From: an uncultured Chloroflexota bacterium
GTDB taxonomy: Bacteria > Chloroflexota > Dehalococcoidia > CAUJGQ01
Reading direction: 5' to 3'
NCBI GenBank assembly: GCA_937879875.1
Contig: CALFMN010000127.1
Span: 1 to 52,289, forward strand
Length of the DNA stretch: 52,289 nucleotides
Part shown: positions 8,558 through 14,182 of the stretch, piece by piece
How positions within the stretch are numbered: the stretch's first letter is position 1
Layout of the letters: the number at the start of each line of letters is the position of its first letter
Translations under genes and position numbers: made by a program
Notes under the pieces: model-generated
What the model was told of the DNA's origin: nothing
What the model saw: only the letters and a program-made list of their open reading frames with translations
The model's database searches: none

Positions 8558-8920
8558 CTAAATCGTGACCACCCGGTCTGCCGCTGCCATCTGCTGGGCG
8601 ACAATCGTCGGGTTGACGAAGCGGGCGTTCTTGCCCTGCAGGTCTGCCTCGACCACCTCACGGGCGGTCGCACAGCCGCCTCAAACAAGGAGTTCGCCAC
8701 CGCCCGCAACGACCCGCTGCAGCGCTTCTGTGAGTGGTGGGGTTGCCACGCCGCGCATCTCGGCGGCGAGCTTGTCCTTCAGGCAGTAGGTGCCATCGGC
8801 CATGAGCAGCACCTTGACCTGGAAGCCGGCGTCGAGTGCACCGATGGCCATGTGGAACGGCAAGGTGGCACGGGTCGGGTCATCGGGGCCGTGGGTGCCA
8901 ACGTAGAGCATAGTCGTCAT
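8558..8920 (-). CDS. DsrE-family protein, predicted selenoprotein (Sec80, UGGC motif)
   Basis: From ATG 8920 (GAGGG ribosome-binding site) the frame reads MTTMLYVGTHGPDDPTRATL, a DsrE/DsrF-like start. It reaches TGA at 8681-8683 and continues as GGCATAREVVEADLQGKNA to TAG at 8558, 120 codons in all. Relatives have a CGxC motif followed by ARGVTEADLEGKNA-like sequence, so TGA replaces the first, redox-active Cys and gives Sec-Gly-Gly-Cys. DsrE-like proteins are sulfur-relay or persulfide carriers, and a Sec form has been reported as a selenoprotein family. The stop codon overlaps the ribosome-binding site of the downstream ArsM-like gene, so the two are translationally linked. 120 bp separate it from the MBL-rhodanese gene upstream. 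Confidence 0.85.
8641..8680 (-). promoter_or_regulatory. SECIS-like structure for the DsrE selenoprotein
   Basis: Two hairpins are possible after TGA (8683-8681). One is GGCGG/CCGCC (8680-8676 with 8667-8663, 8-nt loop), immediately downstream. The other is GGTC/GACC (8654-8651 with 8644-8641) with loop GAGGCA starting at +31 with G. The second fits bacterial SECIS position rules. It is weaker than the ArsM-like hairpin, so which structure acts is uncertain. Confidence 0.5.
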
Positions 8921-9040
8921 CGTGTCCCTCATTTCTTTACTGGCATTGGGCTACAACGAACAGGTTCACAGCGCCTCGGTCTCGTCACATTGCCTCACCT
9001 CTCTCTCACCGGCCAGCCTGTCTCGCGCAGCACGGACCAC

Positions 9041-10408
9041 TCATGCCGCTGAGCCGGCGGGCAGGTCAGCGGCTTTCCAGGCGTCGAAGCCGCCGTCGAG
9101 ATTCAGCAACGGACTGCCAAACCCTGCCCGCTCAAGCAGCGAGACCGCGGTAGCAGAGCGCTCGCCGTGGCCGCAGTAGACGGCGAGCGGCCGGTCCCGC
9201 GGCAGGGCGGCCAGCCGCCGTGCCAGCGCTCCCAGCGGGACATTCGCTGCCTCTGGCAGGTGGCCAGCCGCATACTCGCTCGGTTCCCGCACGTCGAGGG
9301 CCAGCGCCCCGTCAAGGAGCTGGGCGCGGGCGGCAGCGGGCTGCACGAGCGCAGACGATCGTGCGGGTAGGTCCGCTGCCTTCCACGCCTCCATGCCACC
9401 GGCTAACCAGCCAGCCAACCGGTCGTAGCCGACCAGCAACGATTCGTCGACGACCGCATCCGGCAGATCGCCCTCGGCCACGAACAGGAGCGGCGTGCCG
9501 GCGGGCACCAGCCACCCCAGCCAGGTCGCGTAGGCATCGCGGAAGGCGTTGCTCAGGGCGCCTGGAATGTGGCCGGCGTGATAGCTCTCTTTGGAGCGTA
9601 TATCGACCACCAGCGCCTCCTGCCGTACCGTCGCGAAGTCGGTCGCCGAAAGCGGACGCGGCTGCGGCAGATCTCGCTTGAGACGTGGCCCGGCCTGGTT
9701 CACGGCGCGCAGGCGGAAGAAGTAGTCCGGCGCAGCCGGGAACGTCAGTGGGAAGTGGCGCACAAACGTGTCGACGTCAGGAACGGCCAGCAGCGGATTC
9801 GTTGCTCGCTCCTGGCCGAGCGTCGAGGTGCGCTCTCCGCCGGTGCCGGCCGAGCAGAAGGACCCACCGCCATGCGTGGGCAGGAGGATCGTCTCGTTCG
9901 GCAGTGCCGCAAAGGCCGCCGTGATGGTCGCGTACTGGGCACGCGTCAGCGCCTCGGTCTGCTCGGGGGCGATGAGGTCGGTCCGAGCTGCCCCGCCGAC
10001 CATGAGCGAGCCGCCGCTGAACAGTAGCGGCGGCCCGGATGGCCGGCGCAGCACGTAGCTCAGGTGCTCGGGCGTGTGGCCCGGTGAGGCAACCGCTTCG
10101 ATATCCGCGTCTGCGAGCCGGACGTGCTGTCCAGGAGCCAGCGGCTGGTGCGGGAAGTGGGCCTGGGCGCCCGCTGGCACAAAACCCGTTGCGCCCGTGC
10201 GCGCCACGATGGCGGTGGTGCCGGAGACGAAATCGGCGTGCAGGTGGGTCTCGAAGGACGCGACGATACGCCAGCCATGAGCGGCCGCCACGTCGATGTA
10301 GCGCGCGACCGTGCGGTCGGGGTCGACGAGCACGGCGGCAGCCACATCAATCTGCACGAGATAGGAGCTGTTGCCCAGGCCGTCATGGACGAACGGGACG
10401 AGGTTCAT
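9041..10408 (-). CDS. Metallo-beta-lactamase-rhodanese fusion (persulfide dioxygenase/sulfurtransferase type)
   Basis: 455 aa in three modules. The N-terminal MBL fold has ETHLHADFVSG (His55, His57, Asp59), the later SPGHTPEHLSY and the LPTHGGGSF metal motif, as in ETHE1/Blh-type persulfide dioxygenases. A middle rhodanese domain lacks its catalytic Cys (VDIRSKESYHAGH, then LLFVAEGD). The last rhodanese domain has the active loop VYCGHGERS (Cys412). Expected chemistry: oxidation or transfer of sulfane sulfur on glutathione-like thiols in the cytoplasm. Its ATG overlaps the stop of the MFS gene (ATGA, 10405-10408). It lies upstream of the Sec-DsrE gene in the ArsR-associated operon. Confidence 0.9.
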   Translation of the reverse strand: MNLVPFVHDGLGNSSYLVQIDVAAAVLVDPDRTVARYIDVAAAHGWRIVASFETHLHADFVSGTTAIVARTGATGFVPAGAQAHFPHQPLAPGQHVRLADADIEAVASPGHTPEHLSYVLRRPSGPPLLFSGGSLMVGGAARTDLIAPEQTEALTRAQYATITAAFAALPNETILLPTHGGGSFCSAGTGGERTSTLGQERATNPLLAVPDVDTFVRHFPLTFPAAPDYFFRLRAVNQAGPRLKRDLPQPRPLSATDFATVRQEALVVDIRSKESYHAGHIPGALSNAFRDAYATWLGWLVPAGTPLLFVAEGDLPDAVVDESLLVGYDRLAGWLAGGMEAWKAADLPARSSALVQPAAARAQLLDGALALDVREPSEYAAGHLPEAANVPLGALARRLAALPRDRPLAVYCGHGERSATAVSLLERAGFGSPLLNLDGGFDAWKAADLPAGSAA

Positions 10409-11697
10409 TCGTGCGTCTCCCTGGAACGTGTCTGGACGAGCGCCGGGTGCGGCCTGAGTGTGATGGCCGCCACCAGCCCCGAGGTCACGGTGATGAGGGC
10501 GATGGTGTGTATGGCGGGCGTGAAGCCGAAGGCGTCGGCGAGGGCGCCGGCGAGGAGGGCCCCCGCCATCGCCCCGACGTCGCGCCAGAAGCGATAGACC
10601 CCGAGCGAGGTCGCCCGGGCGTGCGGATGCACGGCGTCGCCGATCGCGGCGAGGAGGGTTGGGTAGACCAGTGCTGTGCCCGCTCCCAGCAGGGCAACGC
10701 CCACGAGCCAGCCGGCGAAGCCTGCGCTCACACCGGTCAGCGCAATGGCGAGCCCTTGCAGCAGCATGCCGCCGACAATGAGCGGCTTGCGGCCCACAAT
10801 GTCGCTCGCCCAACCAGTGCCCAGCTGCAGCCCGCCCCACAGCAACGGATAGGCCGCGGCGAGCACCCCGATCCGCTCGATGGACAACCCGTGGCTGGCG
10901 AAGAACAGCGGGAAGATACCCCAGGCGAGCCCGTCGTTGAGATTGTTGACGAAGCCGGCCTGGCTGATGCCGAACAGGTGACGCTGGCGCCAGGTCGTTT
11001 CCGCAAAACTGTGGCGCAGCGAAGGAGGCGGCGCGCTGGCGGCGTGCCCGGCCGCCTCGGTCACCATAAACCGCGTCGTGTCCTGGACGAACAGCACGCT
11101 GAGCGCGAGGCCGCTGGCCGCAAAGGCGATCCCCAGATAGAACGGTGCGGGCCGCAGTCCGGCGTGCTGGGCAATAACGCCGCTTGCGAACGCCGCGCCG
11201 GCCACCGCGAGATACCCGGCTGCCTCGTTGAAGCCGAGCGCCAGCCCGCGACGGCGCGGCCCGACGAGGTCAATTTTCATGTTGACGGTCATCGACCAGG
11301 CGAGGCCCTGGTTGAGGCCGAGGAGGACGTTGGCTGCAATGACCCATGACCAGCTCGGCGCCCAGATGATGAGGAAGGGGACCGGCAGGCCGCAGAGCCA
11401 GCCGGCAACCAGCAGGCTGCGGCGGCTGAAGCGGCTGGAGAGCCGGCCGGCGAACAGGTTGGCGAGCGCCTTGGCCAGGGCAAACGTGGCGATGAAGGAG
11501 ACGGTGACGGTGCTGGAGCTCACGCCGAAGTCGCGCCTGGCGAGCGCTGGCATAATCGCGCGTTCCAGCCCGACCATGCCGCCGACGAACGCGTTCACCG
11601 CTACGAGCAGGGCGAACTGCCGCCAGTTGGCCCGCAGCCCGAGGACCGGTGAAGGAGCGCGCGCCTGTTGCCGTGTCGTCATGTTCGAGCAGCTCAT
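10405..11697 (-). CDS. MFS transporter, first gene of the ArsR-linked operon
   Basis: 430 aa with about 12 membrane helices and MFS loop motifs (NLFAGRLSSRFSRRSLLVAG between TM2 and TM3, GWASDIVGRKPLIVGG in the second half). No family-specific substrate signature was recognised. Context with an ArsR-rhodanese regulator and methyltransferases suggests efflux of a metalloid or methylated product; this is inference. The start may be 11697 or ATG 11682 (MTTRQQ). It is divergent from the ArsR-rhodanese gene, with a dyad in the 119-bp gap. Confidence 0.88.
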   Translation of the reverse strand: MSCSNMTTRQQARAPSPVLGLRANWRQFALLVAVNAFVGGMVGLERAIMPALARRDFGVSSSTVTVSFIATFALAKALANLFAGRLSSRFSRRSLLVAGWLCGLPVPFLIIWAPSWSWVIAANVLLGLNQGLAWSMTVNMKIDLVGPRRRGLALGFNEAAGYLAVAGAAFASGVIAQHAGLRPAPFYLGIAFAASGLALSVLFVQDTTRFMVTEAAGHAASAPPPSLRHSFAETTWRQRHLFGISQAGFVNNLNDGLAWGIFPLFFASHGLSIERIGVLAAAYPLLWGGLQLGTGWASDIVGRKPLIVGGMLLQGLAIALTGVSAGFAGWLVGVALLGAGTALVYPTLLAAIGDAVHPHARATSLGVYRFWRDVGAMAGALLAGALADAFGFTPAIHTIALITVTSGLVAAITLRPHPALVQTRSRETHE

Positions 11698-11752
11698 GTG
11701 GTGGGCACCATCCCGGCCCTGGTGTTGCAGGGACAGGATGCCAGCTCAGTAT

Positions 11753-11790
11753 TCAACTTATCAAGTGATATCTTGAACACTTGTGAAGCG
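11753..11790. promoter_or_regulatory. ArsR/SmtB-type operator in the divergent promoter
   Basis: An AT-rich island in GC-rich DNA contains TCAAG-TGATAT-CTTGA at 11761-11776, an inverted repeat whose centre is close to GATATC. Related half-sites flank it (CAACTTATCAAG, CTTGAACACTTG). It sits between the oppositely oriented MFS and ArsR genes and could repress both. Confidence 0.6.
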
Positions 11791-11816
11791 AACCGCTCAC
11801 GGCGTATCGTGGTGAT

Positions 11817-12485
11817 ATGAGTCATCGCGCCTTCAAGAACCGCCTCTATCCCCAGTTCGCCCGCGTCGGCGGCGCGCTGGCCAGCGAGAAGCGACTGGAG
11901 CTGCTGGACCTGCTCGCACAGGCGCCGCGGCACGTGGAAGCGCTGGCGCAAGAGACGGAGATGTCCGTTGCCAATGTGTCGCAGCACTTGCAGATCCTGC
12001 GCAACGCCCGCCTCGTTGAAACCGAGCGGGACGGGACGCGGGTGTGCTACCGCCTGGCGAGCGACCAGGTGCTGACCCTTTGGCTGACGTTGCGATCGGT
12101 GGCCGAGTCACGGCTTCCCGACATTGCGCACATCGTGCGCGAGTTTGAGGTGGCCCAGACAGATGAGCCGCCGGTCACGCGTGACGGCGTCGAGCAACTG
12201 CTGGCACGAGGCGAGACCTTGTTGCTCGACGTTCGTCCCACTCTTGAGTACGAGAGCGGGCATTTGCCAGAGGCGGTCTCCATTCCGGCAGATGAGTTAG
12301 CGGACCGTCTCGACGAGCTTCCACGCGATACGCCGATCATCGCTTACTGCCGCGGCACCTACTGTCTGTTCGCGGACGAGGCCGTGGCGCTTCTGCACGA
12401 GCACGGCTTCAAGGCCTTCCGCCTGGAAGGGGGCTGGCCGGAGTGGCGGGCTGAGCAGCGTGCAACTGCCGCGCCGGGTTCATGA
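11817..12485 (+). CDS. ArsR-family repressor fused to a rhodanese domain
   Basis: 222 aa. Residues 15-90 form an ArsR winged helix (LASEKRLELLDLLAQ, then ETEMSVANVSQHLQILRNARLV, the recognition helix). Residues 118-215 form a rhodanese domain with active loop YCRGTYC (Cys178, Cys183). Such fusions are known among thiol/persulfide- or metalloid-responsive ArsR proteins. The rhodanese Cys could be the sensor, together with Cys77 near the wing. The gene is divergent from the MFS/MBL/DsrE/ArsM operon and probably autoregulates through the dyad in between. Confidence 0.9.
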   Translation: MSHRAFKNRLYPQFARVGGALASEKRLELLDLLAQAPRHVEALAQETEMSVANVSQHLQILRNARLVETERDGTRVCYRLASDQVLTLWLTLRSVAESRLPDIAHIVREFEVAQTDEPPVTRDGVEQLLARGETLLLDVRPTLEYESGHLPEAVSIPADELADRLDELPRDTPIIAYCRGTYCLFADEAVALLHEHGFKAFRLEGGWPEWRAEQRATAAPGS

Positions 12486-12623
12486 GCACACGGCGATAGA
12501 CGCTCCATGGCGCGTCCCGTGTGCTGATCGAAGCTGAAGCGGCCGACCACCGTCACCACGTGTCCGTATGGGCCAGAACCGACGGGGTTGATCGTATCTG
12601 CACGCCGTGCACGACAGCACAGA

Positions 12624-12650
12624 GGCGGGGATGATGGCAACTTCCCCGCC
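12624..12650. terminator. Hairpin between convergent genes
   Basis: GGCGGGGA (12624-12631) pairs with TCCCCGCC (12643-12650), an 8-bp stem with an 11-nt loop, between the convergent ArsR-rhodanese gene and the Cys-rich mini-gene. There is no clear T-run on either side, so termination is inferred from position. Confidence 0.45.
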
Positions 12651-12681
12651 CCACACGCGTGTCAGATACTCCTTGGTTCGG

Positions 12682-12837
12682 CTACCGCTCCTCCACGCAG
12701 CCACAACCACAGGTGCATTGCTCGCTGGTGGCTGGCTTGGTCGCGGCCGTGCTACACCCGCAGCCGCAGGCACAGGCGCTGCTGAGCATCGGCAGCCGCT
12801 CCGGCCTGGGCGGTACTGGGGACGATTTGGAGGCCAT
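12682..12837 (-). CDS. Cys-rich mini-protein, metallothionein-like, 51 aa
   Basis: Reads MASKSSPVPPRPERLPMLSS, then CACGCGC, a 12-residue linker, CTCGCGC and VEER. Eight cysteines occur in two near-identical CxCGCGC clusters, the dense CxC spacing expected of a metal-thiolate binder. ATG 12837 has a GGAGAG ribosome-binding site six bases away. It lies 73 bp downstream of the ZntR-like merR gene on the same strand, so it is probably co-regulated. I do not recognise a named family. A role in sequestering Zn, Cd, Pb or Cu is inference. Confidence 0.6.
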   Translation of the reverse strand: MASKSSPVPPRPERLPMLSSACACGCGCSTAATKPATSEQCTCGCGCVEER

Positions 12838-12883
12838 CGTAACTCTCCTGCGCTGCATCGTTTGACCAATCGAGTAGGGTGCT

Positions 12884-12897
12884 CCTCGCATGCGAGG
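12884..12897. repeat. Perfect 14-bp palindrome CCTCGCATGCGAGG
   Basis: Located between the merR stop (12911) and the Cys-rich mini-gene start. It could be an operator or an mRNA hairpin; no T-run is evident. Confidence 0.4.
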
Positions 12898-12910
12898 GGG
12901 TCTGCGCTCG

Positions 12911-13369
12911 TTATTGCACCTCCAAACTCGGAGCCGGCAAGCATGCGCACGTGGCGGGAAAGGCAGCGCACCGACACGCTGGTTCCTCTTGCCTGGCGAG
13001 CGCCAGTTCGTAGCGCTCTTCGAGGTTGGCTTTGAGGGTAGCGAGCTCGATCATCCTGGCATCACACTCGACGAGCCTCTGCCGCAGCAGGTCGGCGACC
13101 TGGCGCCGGAGGGGCTGACACGCACCCTCATCGGCCAGGCCGAGCAGGCCGCGGATCTCGTCCAAGGAGAAGCCCAGGCGCTTGGCATGGCGAATGAATT
13201 GCAGCCGGCCAAGCTCGGTCTCGCCGTAGCAGCGATAGCCACTCTCCGTGCGTGCCGGGGCACCGAGCAGGCCAAGACGCTCATAGTAGCGGATGGTATC
13301 CGTGCTCGCACCAACCCGTCTGGCCAGTTCACCGATGTGCATGCCGTGGCTTGGCTTGCGCTGTGGCAT
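12911..13369 (-). CDS. MerR-family regulator, ZntR/CadR/PbrR-like
   Basis: 152 aa: an N-terminal winged helix (MHIGELARRVGASTDTIRYYERLGLL), a dimerisation helix, and a C-terminal metal loop. Counting from MHIG, the candidate ligands are Cys75, Cys123, Cys125, Cys131 and Cys133 (ACRCAAFPATCACLP). A Cys near position 75-79 plus C-terminal cysteines is typical of divalent-metal sensors such as ZntR and CadR; Cu(I) sensors have Ser at the first position. ATG 13369 follows a GGAGGGCGGGAG ribosome-binding stretch. The gene's own promoter carries a ZntR-like dyad. The Cys-rich mini-gene follows. Confidence 0.9.
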   Translation of the reverse strand: MPQRKPSHGMHIGELARRVGASTDTIRYYERLGLLGAPARTESGYRCYGETELGRLQFIRHAKRLGFSLDEIRGLLGLADEGACQPLRRQVADLLRQRLVECDARMIELATLKANLEERYELALARQEEPACRCAAFPATCACLPAPSLEVQ

Positions 13370-13390
13370 CGCTCCCGCCCTCCAGCGCAC

Positions 13391-13420
13391 CGTAAACCTT
13401 GGAGCTAGCTCCAGAGTCAA
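13391..13420 (-). promoter_or_regulatory. MerR-type promoter with ZntR-like dyad
   Basis: Minus strand: TTGACT (-35, 13420-13415), then CTGGAGCTAGCTCCAAGG, then TTTACG/TTACGG (-10), with a long 18-19 bp spacer. The spacer holds the perfect palindrome GGAGCTAGCTCC (13401-13412). The whole closely resembles the known ZntR operator form TTGACTCTGGAG...CTCC. It drives merR itself and probably the mini-gene. Confidence 0.75.
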
Positions 13421-13483
13421 GGAATATCAGCAGACCACGTAACTGGACGGCGGCCGCCGTTATCGCTCTGCGCGCGATGACCG

Positions 13484-13945
13484 CTACGGCGATGCGGAGG
13501 ATTCTCTGGCTGCAACCGCTCGATTGGGAGACCGCCAGTGAGCACGGAGCCGCCAGTAGGTGGCAACCCAGATCGCCAGCCCGGCGACGATGGCGCCGTA
13601 CATCACCATAAGGTCGCCCTGGCCGTACATGCCCCAGTAGAGCAGCGCGCCGCCAGCCAGCGCCGGCAACACGGCAATTGAACGCCGTATGGCGAAGGCG
13701 ACCGCGATGGCCACGGTCGAGACCACCAGGATCGCGGGGCCAGCATTGAGCAGCGCCCCCAATACTCCACTGGCGTGACGCGGATCCCCGGCCCGCATGC
13801 CTGCCATCCCCGCCGCGGCGCCGATACCAGCAATCGCCAGCAGCATCGTCCCGATGCAGGTCAGGGATCCGAGCAGACCAACGCCACCCGCTACGATGCC
13901 GAGGCGCCGCGACTGGTGGTGTTCCGGCGATGGTTTCTGACGCAT
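13484..13945 (-). CDS. Small membrane protein, about four helices, unknown
   Basis: 153 aa. Hydrophobic segments lie at about residues 18-45 (GVGLLGSLTCIGTMLLAIAGIGAAAGMAGM), 60-85, 88-105 and 112-130, with a basic C-terminus. Its size, four helices and a Cys in the first helix recall mercuric transporters of the MerC/MerT kind, but no MerT Cys pair is seen, so I do not assign it. It lies between copA-like and merR genes and is preceded by a perfect 19-bp hairpin 14 nt before its ATG. Confidence 0.6.
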   Translation of the reverse strand: MRQKPSPEHHQSRRLGIVAGGVGLLGSLTCIGTMLLAIAGIGAAAGMAGMRAGDPRHASGVLGALLNAGPAILVVSTVAIAVAFAIRRSIAVLPALAGGALLYWGMYGQGDLMVMYGAIVAGLAIWVATYWRLRAHWRSPNRAVAARESSASP

Positions 13946-13959
13946 CCTACCGTTCCCTT

Positions 13960-14002
13960 CGTAGGTGAGGTACGGAGCGAATGGCTCCGTACCTCACCTA
14001 CG
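13960..14002. promoter_or_regulatory. Perfect 19-bp hairpin in the leader of the small membrane gene
   Basis: CGTAGGTGAGGTACGGAGC (13960-13978) is exactly repeated in inverse at 13984-14002, with loop GAATG. No T-run follows on either side, so it is not a classical terminator. It sits between the P-type ATPase stop and the membrane-protein start. A termination/RNA-stability element, a binding site or a small mobile-element footprint are all possible. Confidence 0.65.
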
Positions 14003-14182
14003 CGCATCCGTGTTACCGCTTCTGCCTGTGGCAGCCTGGTTACGGTCACCGCACGGCCGAAGCTGGCGCCGGGACCTTGGTAGACCGCGCCTTGTTGCCG
14101 AGCCATCGCGTCACGCCTCTTCATTCAGATTGATCAAATTGCCGTCTCTGCCCGCAACACGGGGTGGAACGCATGATGCTGC

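Noticed and set aside
7930..8683. The two TGA codons as sequencing errors or plain nonsense mutations
   Set aside because: Both fall at family Cys positions, both have coherent downstream sequence and nearby hairpins, and they occur in adjacent genes. Chance explanation judged unlikely, though genome Sec genes must confirm it.
13891..14124. Minus-strand frame MKRRDAMARQQGAVYQGPG spanning the 19-bp hairpin
   Set aside because: It runs through a perfect inverted repeat and overlaps the start of the better-supported membrane-protein gene; composition is not protein-like.
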